Assembly: GCA_027486675.1 (NCBI GenBank)
Contig: JAIXOQ010000004.1
Location: 170,341-234,340 of the forward strand
DNA from: Pseudomonadota bacterium
GTDB lineage: Bacteria > Bdellovibrionota > UBA1018 > CAIMNF01
Length of the DNA stretch: 64,000 nt
Direction of reading: 5' to 3'
The first letter of the stretch is position 1, and every line of letters starts with the position of its first letter. Below are positions 56,270 to 64,000 of the stretch, in pieces. Under the pieces are notes generated by a model. It was given only the letters and a program-made list of their open reading frames with translations. It was not told where the DNA came from and did not search any database. The position numbers and the translations under genes were made by a program.

Positions 56270-57346
56270 ATGCTCCATGCCCTTCTTTTCCCCCTTGCCG
56301 AACACTTCTCGGTATTGAACGTCTTCCGCTACACAACCTTCCGCGCTTTTGGTGCCGCATTCACGGCGATCATCCTCTGCCTCATGTTTGGCCGTCCCTA
56401 CATCGATTGGCTGCGCCGCAAACAAATCGGCCAAAGTATTCGCGAATTAGGGCCTGAGTCCCACCAATCCAAGAAGGGCACACCCACGATGGGTGGCGGC
56501 CTCATCTTATCTGCCATTGGGATCTCGACCTTACTTTGGATGAATTTTCAGAATGACCTCGTTTGGGTCGCCCTATTTGTTCTTGCCGGCTTTGGCTGCG
56601 TCGGTTGGATTGATGACTATCAGAAGGTAGTTCAGAAGAACTCCAAGGGTATCAGTGCGCGCCAGAAGCTATTTTGGCAGACGCTGATCGCTTTTGCTGC
56701 TGCAACCTATCTCTATCTCTCGCGTGATACACCTCCAGTCCTTCATTTTCCTTTCTTAAAGGAAGTTCGCATCGACCTTGGCTTACTTTTCATTCCGTTT
56801 GCGACACTGGTCATTGTAGGCGCATCCAACGCAGTCAACCTCACCGACGGACTAGACGGTCTCGCTGTTGGTCCAACGATTACGACTGCCCTGACGCTCG
56901 CTGTATTTGCTTACGTCGCAGGCACGATCACAGTAGCGGAATACCTCAACATTCCTCATGTCAATGGCGCTGCTGAAATGGCCGTTTTCTTGTCCGCTCT
57001 CGGTGCAGCGTGCCTCGGCTTCTTATGGTTTAACTCTTACCCTGCGGAAGTTTTTATGGGAGACGTGGGTGCACTTTCCTTAGGTGGAGCCCTTGGGGTT
57101 GCTGCCGTGATGACCAAAAACGAACTCTTACTGGTCATCTGTGGTGGCGTTTTTGTCGCCGAGGCCGTGAGTGTGATGATGCAGGTTTCCTCTTTTAAAA
57201 TGACCGGAAGAAGAATCTTCCGAATGGCCCCCCTTCACCACCATTTTGAACTCAAAGGGTGGCCAGAGCCTAAAGTCATCGTTCGTTTTTGGATCGTTTC
57301 AATTCTTTTAGCACTCGTCTCACTGGCGAGCCTCAAACTGAGATAA
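56270..57346 (+). CDS. mraY: phospho-MurNAc-pentapeptide transferase MraY
   Basis: An integral membrane enzyme that makes lipid I from UDP-MurNAc-pentapeptide and undecaprenyl phosphate. ESHQSKKGTPTMGGGLIL, the NLTDGLDGLAVGP Asp motif and MAPLHHHFELKGWPE are diagnostic, with about ten hydrophobic segments. The ATG at 56270 (MLHALLFPLAEHFSVLNVFR) matches the family start; a TTG at 56252 is also possible. 358 residues. It starts 8 bp from the opposing phosphoesterase start, and neither gene has a clear ribosome-binding site. Confidence 0.96.
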   Translation: MLHALLFPLAEHFSVLNVFRYTTFRAFGAAFTAIILCLMFGRPYIDWLRRKQIGQSIRELGPESHQSKKGTPTMGGGLILSAIGISTLLWMNFQNDLVWVALFVLAGFGCVGWIDDYQKVVQKNSKGISARQKLFWQTLIAFAAATYLYLSRDTPPVLHFPFLKEVRIDLGLLFIPFATLVIVGASNAVNLTDGLDGLAVGPTITTALTLAVFAYVAGTITVAEYLNIPHVNGAAEMAVFLSALGAACLGFLWFNSYPAEVFMGDVGALSLGGALGVAAVMTKNELLLVICGGVFVAEAVSVMMQVSSFKMTGRRIFRMAPLHHHFELKGWPEPKVIVRFWIVSILLALVSLASLKLR

Positions 57347-57364
57347 ACAAGGAGCAGTACCGTC

Positions 57365-58750
57365 ATGAGTAAATACCGTGGAAAGAAAGTTTTAATCGTT
57401 GGTTGCGGAGTTTCGGGAGTAGCGACTGCCAAGTTCCTTCTCAAGCAGGGTGCGAAAGTGTCCATTTCAGACACCAAACAGCGCACCGAGTTATCGGAAA
57501 CTCTGAAAGAACTAGGCGACCTCAAAGTTGAATTTGAGTTCGGGGGCCATACGGAAAAAACGTTCATGGCTGCTGAGCTAATCGTCGTTAGCCCTGGCAT
57601 CGCAATGCAAAGTCACACCATGATTCAACTCGCAAAATCTCGTGGAATTCCTACCACCAGTGAGCTTGAAATTGCGGCGGGTGGTTTAGAAGAGCCCCTG
57701 ATAGCGATCACTGGGACCAATGGAAAAACCACCGTAACAACTATTATTGGCGAGATGTTTAAGGCCGATAGCAAACCAGTTTTTGTGGGCGGGAACATCG
57801 GCATTCCAGTTGTGAATCATCTAATCAGCGAGCAAAAAGTGAGTGCTGTTGTTGCGGAGATTTCAAGTTTCCAGCTCGATATCACTGAACGTTTTGTTCC
57901 CGCTGTAGCCGTCTTTACAAACATCGACCAGGACCACCTGGACCGGTATGGCTCCATGGAGTCCTACATCAACTCCAAGAAAAGATTGCTGAAGGCATGC
58001 GATAGAAACAGCTTTGTAGTGCTGAACTATGACGATCAGATCGTCCGGAATTTTGCTTCAGAAAACACGGGAAAACTCATCTGGTACACGTTGAAAGATC
58101 CGATGAAAGTGGGTGGCTCATTTGCCGAAGGGTTCTTTGGAGTTTACTTCGATTCCGAAAACAACCGTATTGTCGCAAAACTCTCCAACAAAGAAGAATT
58201 CTACCCACTCACAAACTTCAAACTCTTCGGAGATCACAGCAAAGCAAATCTCATGGCTTCGATTTGTGCGGCGCGTGTGATGGGCGTTTCTCCGAAAGCC
58301 ATTCAGACCGTGATCGATATATTTAAGGGGCTCCCTCACCGCATCGAGTTTGTACGAAAGAAGGATGGGGTTTACCTCTTTAACGACTCGAAATCGACCA
58401 ATGTGCAAAGTCTTCAAGCTGCCCTTGAAAGCTTCCGCCGCAGTCCCGTCATCCTGATCGCGGGTGGAAAAGATAAAAACATGGACTTCACGTCGGTCGG
58501 ACCTGTGGTGCAAAAGAAAGTGAAGCTCCTGATCCTTCTTGGGGAAGCCAAAGAGAAGCTCAATCGGGCGCTCGGTGATTTTGCAGAGACCTATTTGGTC
58601 GGAACTTTCGAAGAAGCTGTATTGATCGCGTTCCAAAAATCTCGCAACGGAGATATCATTTTATTGTCTCCGGGCTGTTCAAGTCAGGACATGTTCAGAG
58701 ACTTTGAGGAACGTGGGGACTACTTTAAAAAACTCGTACACCAGCTTTAA
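57365..58750 (+). CDS. murD: UDP-MurNAc-L-alanine-D-glutamate ligase MurD
   Basis: Adds D-Glu to UDP-MurNAc-L-Ala. The N-terminal Rossmann domain has VLIVGCGVSGVATAKFLL, followed by the ATP loop ITGTNGKTTVTTII and the FTNIDQDHLDRYGSMESYI region. NDSKSTNVQSLQAAL and ILIAGGKDKNMDF are the C-terminal signatures, and it ends LLSPGCSSQDMFRDFEERGD. 461 residues, full length. Confidence 0.97.
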   Translation: MSKYRGKKVLIVGCGVSGVATAKFLLKQGAKVSISDTKQRTELSETLKELGDLKVEFEFGGHTEKTFMAAELIVVSPGIAMQSHTMIQLAKSRGIPTTSELEIAAGGLEEPLIAITGTNGKTTVTTIIGEMFKADSKPVFVGGNIGIPVVNHLISEQKVSAVVAEISSFQLDITERFVPAVAVFTNIDQDHLDRYGSMESYINSKKRLLKACDRNSFVVLNYDDQIVRNFASENTGKLIWYTLKDPMKVGGSFAEGFFGVYFDSENNRIVAKLSNKEEFYPLTNFKLFGDHSKANLMASICAARVMGVSPKAIQTVIDIFKGLPHRIEFVRKKDGVYLFNDSKSTNVQSLQAALESFRRSPVILIAGGKDKNMDFTSVGPVVQKKVKLLILLGEAKEKLNRALGDFAETYLVGTFEEAVLIAFQKSRNGDIILLSPGCSSQDMFRDFEERGDYFKKLVHQL

Positions 58751-59876
58751 GTCTTCGCGATTCTTCCGTTTCAACGGGGATCGGAGTTTATTGATTGGTA
58801 CAGCGGTGGCCCTGATCTTTGGGCTGCTGATGGTTTATAGCGCCTCTTTCCTCTATTCAGAGGAAAGAACGGGCGACGGCTTCTTTTTCTTTCGCAGGCA
58901 ACTGTCCTATGCTGTTTTAGGTTGTGCTGCACTCCTCGCTTCTATTCAGATACCCTTAGCTAGGTATGCGAAGTTAGCACCCATCCTTCTGGGGTCAACC
59001 ATCGCCCTCCTTGCGTGTGTCTGGATCCCCGGCATTGGTGCCCGAGTGGGTGGCGCGACACGCTGGATTGGATTAGGGCCAGTGCGGTTTCAGCCCGCAG
59101 AGCTCGCCAAACTCATCTGCATCTTATTTTTCGCAAAAGCACTCGCTGTCAGAATGCGCTCAAAATCGGCACCAGCGGTTGCCTACCTGAGTCCACTTCT
59201 TTTTGTGGCGCCAGTTTTTGGGTTGCTCTTACTGCAACCTGACTTTGGCTCTACCGCGATCATCGCCATGACCTTAGCGGTGCTGGTCTTTGTAGCTGGT
59301 ATTCCTTGGAAATGGGTCGTGGGACTTGGGCTAACTCTCTGCGCAGCTGCTTCCCTTTTGATTTTCAGGTCTCCCTACCGTCGTGACAGAGTGCTTACCT
59401 TTTTAGATCCTTGGGCCGATCCCCAGGGTGGCGGCTTCCAGGTCATCCAGTCCATGCTCGGCCTTCACAATGGCGGCTTCATTGGCTCAGGCTTAGGAAA
59501 CGGGAAGGAGAAACTCTTTTTTCTCCCAGAAGCTCACAACGATTTTATCCTCGCAGTTATTGGGGAAGAGCTGGGCTTTGTCGGTGTACTAGGTGTGCTG
59601 TTCTTTTTCGTTTGGTTCATCACCAAGGGCTTTCGCATCGCCTGGGTAGCACTTGAAAAGCGAGGAGATGCTTTCTCATTCTTGGTCGGTTGTGGAATTG
59701 CAGTTTGGATTGGTCTTCAGGGATTTATCAATATGGGGGTGGTCCTTGGGCTACTACCCACCAAGGGGCTCACACTTCCTTTGATCAGTTACGGAGGCAG
59801 CTCCCTCATTATTGATCTATGGGCGATTGGAATTCTTTTTCGAGTGTCGGTCGAAAACAGGAGTGCACAACGATGA
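58704..59876 (+). CDS. ftsW: septal peptidoglycan polymerase FtsW
   Basis: A SEDS-family glycosyltransferase that polymerises lipid II at the septum with FtsI. About ten hydrophobic segments. RWIGLGPVRFQPAELAKL, LLQPDFGSTAIIAM, SGLGNGKEKLFFLPEAHNDF and LPLISYGGSSLI are SEDS signatures. The start is uncertain: the TTG at 58704 overlaps murD by 47 bp; a GTG at 58713 is nearby with GAGGA very close. 390 residues. murG overlaps its stop by 4 bp. Confidence 0.95.
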   Translation: MRNVGTTLKNSYTSFKSSRFFRFNGDRSLLIGTAVALIFGLLMVYSASFLYSEERTGDGFFFFRRQLSYAVLGCAALLASIQIPLARYAKLAPILLGSTIALLACVWIPGIGARVGGATRWIGLGPVRFQPAELAKLICILFFAKALAVRMRSKSAPAVAYLSPLLFVAPVFGLLLLQPDFGSTAIIAMTLAVLVFVAGIPWKWVVGLGLTLCAAASLLIFRSPYRRDRVLTFLDPWADPQGGGFQVIQSMLGLHNGGFIGSGLGNGKEKLFFLPEAHNDFILAVIGEELGFVGVLGVLFFFVWFITKGFRIAWVALEKRGDAFSFLVGCGIAVWIGLQGFINMGVVLGLLPTKGLTLPLISYGGSSLIIDLWAIGILFRVSVENRSAQR

Positions 59877-60937
59877 AGCTCTTGATTGCAGGTGGTGGCA
59901 CTGGAGGTCACGTCTTAGCCGGGATTGCGATCGCAGATGAATGGGCGAAAGCTTTTGGCAAAGAAAACGTACTGTTTGTGGGATCCTCGCTCGGACTCGA
60001 GGCACGCCTTGTTCCTAAAGCAGGCTATCTACTTAAGTTATTGCCTGTAGGCGCCCTCAATCAAGTGAGCCTCAAAGTCAGATTGAGAACCTTACTCAAA
60101 CTCCCTCTTTGTTTTCTGGTCTCGGCTTGGATTCTGCTTCGATTTCGACCTCATTCGATCTTAGGAGTCGGAGGCTACGCATCAGGCCCTGTTGTCCTGA
60201 TGGCCTCATTTCTTGCGCGATTCTGGCGCGGAAAAACGGCCATTCTTGAGCAAAACTTAATCCCGGGTTTCACGAACCGAAAACTAGGCGAGTACACAGA
60301 TCGAGTCTTTGTGGCATTTGATGAGTCTGGAAAGAGTTTTAATGCCAAAAAGATATTAGCTTCTGGAAATCCGATCCGTGCGGCCATGCAAGACTGTGGG
60401 CAGGTACCACTCGAAAGAAAAACACTTTTTATTTTCGGAGGAAGCCAGGGTGCAATGGGGATCAACACCTTGGTGATCAACGCACTCCCCCACCTCAAGT
60501 CGGCGGATCTTCGATTTATTCATCAGACCGGTCTGAAAGATTTAGATCGGGTGAAAGCTGCTTACCTGGACGCCGGAGTCAATGCGCGAGTTGAGCCTTT
60601 TATTGATGACATGCTGTCCTGCTACCGGGCCGCAAGCCTGATTATTTGTAGGGCCGGATCCTCTACACTTGCAGAAATTGCTCGCGTCGGGAGACCGGCA
60701 CTCTTCATTCCACTGCCCACTGCTGCAGACAATCATCAGCAGAAAAACGCAGAAGCCTATTCCCGCGTAGGTGCTGCCCGGGTAATGAGGCAGGACGGAG
60801 TATCTCCATCCGAATTTGCAGAGTCAATTCTAGGACTCCTCAATGACGGCGAAGCCTTGGAAGGGATGGCGCTGAAAGTACGAAAGTTCTACAAACCCAA
60901 CGCAGCAGCAGACATTGTGAAGGACCTAAGCCTTTGA
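59873..60937 (+). CDS. murG: lipid II synthase MurG
   Basis: A peripheral membrane glycosyltransferase that adds GlcNAc to lipid I. The ATG at 59873 overlaps the ftsW stop (ATGA) and gives MKLLIAGGGTGGHVLAGIAI, the family start; an upstream start at 59819 lies inside ftsW. GVGGYASGPVVLMA, EQNLIPGFTNRKL, FIFGGSQGAMGIN and ICRAGSSTLAEIARVGRPAL are diagnostic. 354 residues. Confidence 0.97.
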   Translation: MKLLIAGGGTGGHVLAGIAIADEWAKAFGKENVLFVGSSLGLEARLVPKAGYLLKLLPVGALNQVSLKVRLRTLLKLPLCFLVSAWILLRFRPHSILGVGGYASGPVVLMASFLARFWRGKTAILEQNLIPGFTNRKLGEYTDRVFVAFDESGKSFNAKKILASGNPIRAAMQDCGQVPLERKTLFIFGGSQGAMGINTLVINALPHLKSADLRFIHQTGLKDLDRVKAAYLDAGVNARVEPFIDDMLSCYRAASLIICRAGSSTLAEIARVGRPALFIPLPTAADNHQQKNAEAYSRVGAARVMRQDGVSPSEFAESILGLLNDGEALEGMALKVRKFYKPNAAADIVKDLSL

Positions 60938-62358
60938 CACCTCATCCCTACCGTTTGCATTTTGTTGGGATCGGTGGCGCAGGGATGAGTGGAATTGCTG
61001 AGGTGTTCCTCAATCAAGGCCATACCGTCAGTGGCTCAGATCTAACCGAAAGTCCAACCACTGATTATCTTAAGAAGCTTGGGGCTCGCATCGAAATAGG
61101 ACACTCTGCTAAAAATTTAGGGAATGCAGATGTCGTTGTCGTTTCAACTGCAATCGCGTCGGAAAATTCTGAAGTCCTTGAGGCTCATCGACGTAGAATC
61201 CCGGTGATTCCCAGGGCCGAAATGTTAGGCGAACTCATGCGCGGAAAACATGGGTTTGCGGTTTCAGGAACCCACGGGAAGACCACCACCACGAATCTCT
61301 TAGGTCATATTTTTGTAGAAGCGGGTTTTGATCCAACAGTGATTGTCGGCGGAAAAGTAGAGTCTTTTGGTGGGCATTCCAAAGCAGGAGAGAGCCAGTG
61401 GGTCATCGCCGAGGCGGATGAAAGTGATGGGTCATTCCTGCACCTTCCAACCACGGATGTGATCGTCACCAATATTGACTCCGATCACCTCGATCATTTT
61501 GGAGATTTATCTGCAATTGAAGACTGTTTCGTGGCCTTCATCCGTCATATCCCATTTTATGGAAAAGCTGCCCTCTGTGGTGATGATCCAGGTGTTCGGC
61601 GTATATTGCCGCGCTTAACAAAGCCATATTTTACTTATGGTTTCCATGAGCAGAATGATGTTTTAGTGCGTATTACTCACGAGGATCCAACAGCACGTAT
61701 TACTCGCTTTGATGTGGCTAAAAGGATAGAACGAGGCAAAACAACTCAACTCGGTAGTTTTGTGCTGCCTGTGCTTGGGACACATAACGTGCTCAATAGT
61801 GTTGCGGCGATTGCGCTTGCCCATTCGCATGGGATCGAAATCGAAGAAATCGCTCGAGCACTTCTTTCCTTTAGGCATGCTCGACGCCGTTTTGACGTCA
61901 GGTTTGAAGATACAGAGAAAAAGATTCTAGTCATTGATGACTATGGTCATCATCCCACCGAGATTCAGGCTGTGATTCAAACGGCGATGAAACTGAAGCC
62001 CAAACGACTCAGAGTCGTATTTCAACCGCACCGCTACACACGCACTCAAAATTCATGGGAGGAATTCTTAGGATCGTTCTTGGGATGTGATGAGCTTGTA
62101 CTATTGCCGATCTATTCAGCGCAGGAATCTACGATTATTGGAATCACCTCAGAAGCTCTTCTTGCAGAAATCAAGGCCCCGGCACAAAAGAGTTTTAGAG
62201 CCGGTCTTAAAGAAACGATGCAATACCTACTCGATACCCTTCAACCCGGGGATTTACTTCTCACCTTAGGCGCAGGAGATATTACAGCGCTTGCTGATTT
62301 GATTGAATTGGAGCTGCTCAAACGAAAAGAGGAAGGGCACCTCCAGCCATTGGCTTAG
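60934..62358 (+). CDS. murC: UDP-N-acetylmuramate-L-alanine ligase MurC
   Basis: Adds L-Ala to UDP-MurNAc, the first stem-peptide step. FVGIGGAGMSGIAEVFLNQG is the Rossmann start, SGTHGKTTTTNLLGH the ATP loop, and EADESDGSFL, NIDSDHLDHFGD, RRRFDVRFE and IDDYGHHPTEI the family motifs. The start is a TTG overlapping the murG stop by 4 bp. 474 residues. It is the last gene of this cluster: murB, ddl, ftsQ, ftsA and ftsZ do not follow. Confidence 0.97.
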   Translation: MTPHPYRLHFVGIGGAGMSGIAEVFLNQGHTVSGSDLTESPTTDYLKKLGARIEIGHSAKNLGNADVVVVSTAIASENSEVLEAHRRRIPVIPRAEMLGELMRGKHGFAVSGTHGKTTTTNLLGHIFVEAGFDPTVIVGGKVESFGGHSKAGESQWVIAEADESDGSFLHLPTTDVIVTNIDSDHLDHFGDLSAIEDCFVAFIRHIPFYGKAALCGDDPGVRRILPRLTKPYFTYGFHEQNDVLVRITHEDPTARITRFDVAKRIERGKTTQLGSFVLPVLGTHNVLNSVAAIALAHSHGIEIEEIARALLSFRHARRRFDVRFEDTEKKILVIDDYGHHPTEIQAVIQTAMKLKPKRLRVVFQPHRYTRTQNSWEEFLGSFLGCDELVLLPIYSAQESTIIGITSEALLAEIKAPAQKSFRAGLKETMQYLLDTLQPGDLLLTLGAGDITALADLIELELLKRKEEGHLQPLA

Positions 62359-62392
62359 AAGGTGCCCCTCCAATAATTATCGCTATTTTTCT
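62331..62392 (+). terminator. Rho-independent terminator at the end of murC
   Basis: GGAAGGGCACCT (62331-62342) pairs with AGGTGCCCCTCC (62360-62371) with one mismatch, around a 17-nt loop containing the murC stop codon, followed after an A/T-rich stretch by CTATTTTTCT. The T run is set back from the stem, so efficiency is uncertain. It ends the rightward dcw transcript between convergent genes. Confidence 0.6.
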
Positions 62393-62401
62393 AATGATTT
62401 T

Positions 62402-63787
62402 CTAAACGCCAAAGACGTTACAGAAGATCCCTTGGCAACCCGCTGTCCCTGGACTTGGGGACGGAGACGGAGAAGGCGCCGGTAAGATCACGATCGGATC
62501 CCCAAACACTTCCGGTGGAACGATCGGTGTCGGCGTTGGAAGTATCACAATCGGATCTCCAAATACTTCCGGTGGAGTGACCGGTGTTGGTGTAGGCGCA
62601 ACAACTACAGGAGTTGGTTGCGGAGTAGGAGGAACCACCACAGGTGTTGGCGATGGAGTCACTGGAGGATCGACGGGAGGTTGATCGCTCCCCTTTTCAC
62701 AGTAGTCGATTCGAATCGAGCTACCCCAGGTCCCGGAAGAAGCCGGAGTGACGATATTTCGAGATTCGGAGTACTGGTGCGCGATGACGACTTCATCTAC
62801 CCGAACAACAATCGATGAAAGTAGAAGGTTGTTTGGATGACTCAGTGGAAACTCAGTCTTCGCTTCAAGTTGTGATGAAACGAAGTGACCAAAGTTGTCC
62901 ATAGCATGAGAGAAGTCACGATCCGCAAGTTCATAGACTCGGCCTTCGGTTTCGTGTACAAGCTGAATCGCACCGGCGAAGACACCATCGTAACGATTCC
63001 TGCCGACAGGGATGCGGGCGAGGTCCTCATATCCAATCGCCGACAAGGCAACGGGATTTTTACCTTTAATTGCTGAAATTCTATCTTTGAGCAACTCAGC
63101 ATTAAAGTCCCGTACTACGCCATCCACACGTACCTTACACCAAAGTTGGCGTGCACGCTCTTCGTCTCTTTGTGTGAGCGGAGGTTTCCGATTGAGGGTT
63201 TCTTCCTTGTAACAGACATCGTTCTCGTCTGAAACCAAAGTGACAGCAAGGGCTGCATCGTCACGGAAGAAGCCACGGGATTTTGAAAGTTCAAGTTTTG
63301 AACCCTCAAGTCCATTCCAAAGTGAAATCAGTGGCATTTCACCGTAAGCCGGAGCAAGGTCATTCACCACTTTCTTCATCTTCGCGATTAAGTGTTTACG
63401 AAGATCGCTTTTTGAAAGTGCCTTAGAGCTCAGAACGTAGGGTTCTTTCTTTGCCTGAAGGAAAGCACCGGAATATTTAGAGCTGGTTCCGTGCGCAGGC
63501 ATCACGGCGATTCTTAAATCAACGCCATCAGGCAATCGATCTAAGAACGAACCAATGTTTTCAGCAATCCTACTTCTTTCATCATCCATAGAACCACTCG
63601 TATCGACGACTAGAAGGTAGTCCACCTTGTTAGCACTGGGCGCCTTAGGCTGTTGAAAGGCATCAGAATGACAGACTGCTTCGTCAGCGGCTTTGGCCCC
63701 CGGTGGCGCAAGCAGAAAACCTGCGACGAACGCAGCGACTCCTAATGTCGGCAGGCGAGCCGACTTCCAATTTATACTTCTCATCAT
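62402..63787 (-). CDS. secreted von Willebrand factor A protein with Pro-rich repeat tail
   Basis: 461 residues. Signal peptide (LGVAAFVAGFLLAPPGAKA), then a VWA domain at about 55-300 with the MIDAS motif DTSGSMDD (D62, S64, S66), so metal-dependent protein or ligand binding is likely. A beta domain of about 70 residues follows, then a Pro/Thr/Val-rich tail with a 19-residue repeat present twice (VFGDPIVILP) and a final SPSPSPSP run. The protein ends CQGIFCNVFGV. The ATG at 63787 has GGAG close upstream, and a second ATG is adjacent. It may be surface-exposed; the ligand is unknown. Confidence 0.8.
   Translation of the reverse strand: MMRSINWKSARLPTLGVAAFVAGFLLAPPGAKAADEAVCHSDAFQQPKAPSANKVDYLLVVDTSGSMDDERSRIAENIGSFLDRLPDGVDLRIAVMPAHGTSSKYSGAFLQAKKEPYVLSSKALSKSDLRKHLIAKMKKVVNDLAPAYGEMPLISLWNGLEGSKLELSKSRGFFRDDAALAVTLVSDENDVCYKEETLNRKPPLTQRDEERARQLWCKVRVDGVVRDFNAELLKDRISAIKGKNPVALSAIGYEDLARIPVGRNRYDGVFAGAIQLVHETEGRVYELADRDFSHAMDNFGHFVSSQLEAKTEFPLSHPNNLLLSSIVVRVDEVVIAHQYSESRNIVTPASSGTWGSSIRIDYCEKGSDQPPVDPPVTPSPTPVVVPPTPQPTPVVVAPTPTPVTPPEVFGDPIVILPTPTPIVPPEVFGDPIVILPAPSPSPSPSPGTAGCQGIFCNVFGV
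62487..62600 (-). repeat. two 57-bp direct repeats encoding a 19-residue proline-rich unit
   Basis: Two copies of a 57-bp unit (about 62487-62543 and 62544-62600) encode PTPxxxPPEVFGDPIVILP twice in the tail of the VWA gene. The copies differ at several third positions, so the duplication is old or selected at protein level. Confidence 0.8.
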
Positions 63788-63864
63788 GTACTCCTTTTCC
63801 TATCCATGGATTCGAACTACCTAAACTTCGATACGGCTTGAATCCTTGAAGCAGTACCGACTTT

Positions 63865-64000
63865 TTAAACTCCGAATGGTGCGCAGAAGATTCCAGAGCA
63901 TGTGTCGTCACCCGGCGGTGGTGGCGACACCGGAGGTGTTGGGCTCGGCGGCGGCGGTGGTGGCGGCACCGGAGGTGTTGGGCTCGGCGGCGGCGGTGGT
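63865..64000 (-). CDS. C-terminal end of a second protein with the same C-terminal tag (truncated at window edge)
   Basis: 45 codons read leftward from the window edge to a stop at 63865-63867. They encode proline-rich units (PPPPPPPSPTPPV, twice) and end DDTCSGIFCAPFGV. The last 11 residues match the end of the neighbouring VWA protein (CxGIFCxxFGV). It is therefore probably the C-terminus of a paralogous secreted protein, 77 bp upstream of the VWA gene on the same strand. The upstream domain is outside the window. Confidence 0.7.
   Translation of the reverse strand, partial: PPPPPSPTPPVPPPPPPPSPTPPVSPPPPGDDTCSGIFCAPFGV
63923..64000. repeat. 39-bp tandem repeat, two copies visible, continuing off the window
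   Basis: The unit GGCGACACCGGAGGTGTTGG followed by GCTCGGCGGCGGCGGTGGT occurs at 63923-63961 and again, with one change (GAC to GGC), at 63962-64000. Read on the minus strand it encodes 13 residues of Pro-rich sequence. The near identity suggests recent, unstable expansion. Confidence 0.85.

Noticed and set aside
56262..56360. N-terminal extension of the phosphoesterase into mraY
   Set aside because: The extra residues are arginine-rich antisense translation of the mraY N-terminus, with no ATG.

Overview
The window reads as a chromosomal core-genome segment of a Gram-negative bacterium, most likely a Bdellovibrionota/Oligoflexia-type (former delta-proteobacterial) lineage. This is an inference from the gene mix: DAP-type MurE, a TolC-family outer-membrane protein, many small signal-peptide proteins and lipoproteins, a PASTA-bearing FtsI and a PurS-PurL fusion. 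No rRNA, tRNA, CRISPR array, transposase or phage gene was seen.

Layout. (1) 1-1602: a 5'-truncated membrane protein resembling an anti-sigma factor, and a TM2-domain protein. (2) 1713-20063, minus strand: one almost unbroken str-S10-spc-alpha ribosomal supercluster, rpsL-rpsG-fusA, then rpsJ through secY-adk, then rpmJ-rpsM-rpsK-rpsD-rpoA-rplQ. It lacks tuf, map and infA. Several proteins carry Ala/Lys/Pro-rich tails, and a bidirectional-looking terminator closes it at about 1650-1686. (3) 20165-21406: purA, divergent from rpsL. (4) 21.6-29.1 kb: an accessory block of small secreted or envelope proteins, including a three-gene operon with a TolC-family protein, plus a HAMP-only membrane protein. 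G/C homopolymer tracts lie next to or inside three of the secreted-protein genes. (5) 29.2-43.8 kb: NDH-2 and the purine block. purK-purE-purB-ndh run leftward and purF-purC-purD-purN-purSL-purQ-purH-purM run rightward from a 126-bp divergent control region containing a clear palindrome. With purA, every step from PRPP to IMP and AMP is encoded here.

(6) 43.9-46.5 kb: a pair of related Cys-rich lipoproteins with their own promoter. (7) 46.5-49.0 kb, minus strand: rlmE, mreB and an AMP-nucleosidase-like gene. (8) 49.0-62.4 kb: a division/cell-wall (dcw) cluster, rsmH-ftsL-ftsI-murE, then two opposing genes (threonine ammonia-lyase and a membrane metallophosphoesterase) where murF would be expected, then mraY-murD-ftsW-murG-murC and a terminator. 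(9) 62.4-64.0 kb, minus strand: a secreted von Willebrand A protein with a proline-rich repeat tail, and the C-terminal end of a second protein with a matching cysteine-containing C-terminal tag, cut by the window edge.

The core genes work as three blocks: translation and secretion, de novo purine synthesis, and peptidoglycan precursor synthesis with septation. The least explained material is the secreted/lipoprotein genes at 21.6-28.2 and 43.9-46.5 kb, the homopolymer tracts, and the tandem proteins sharing the C-terminal tag at the right edge.
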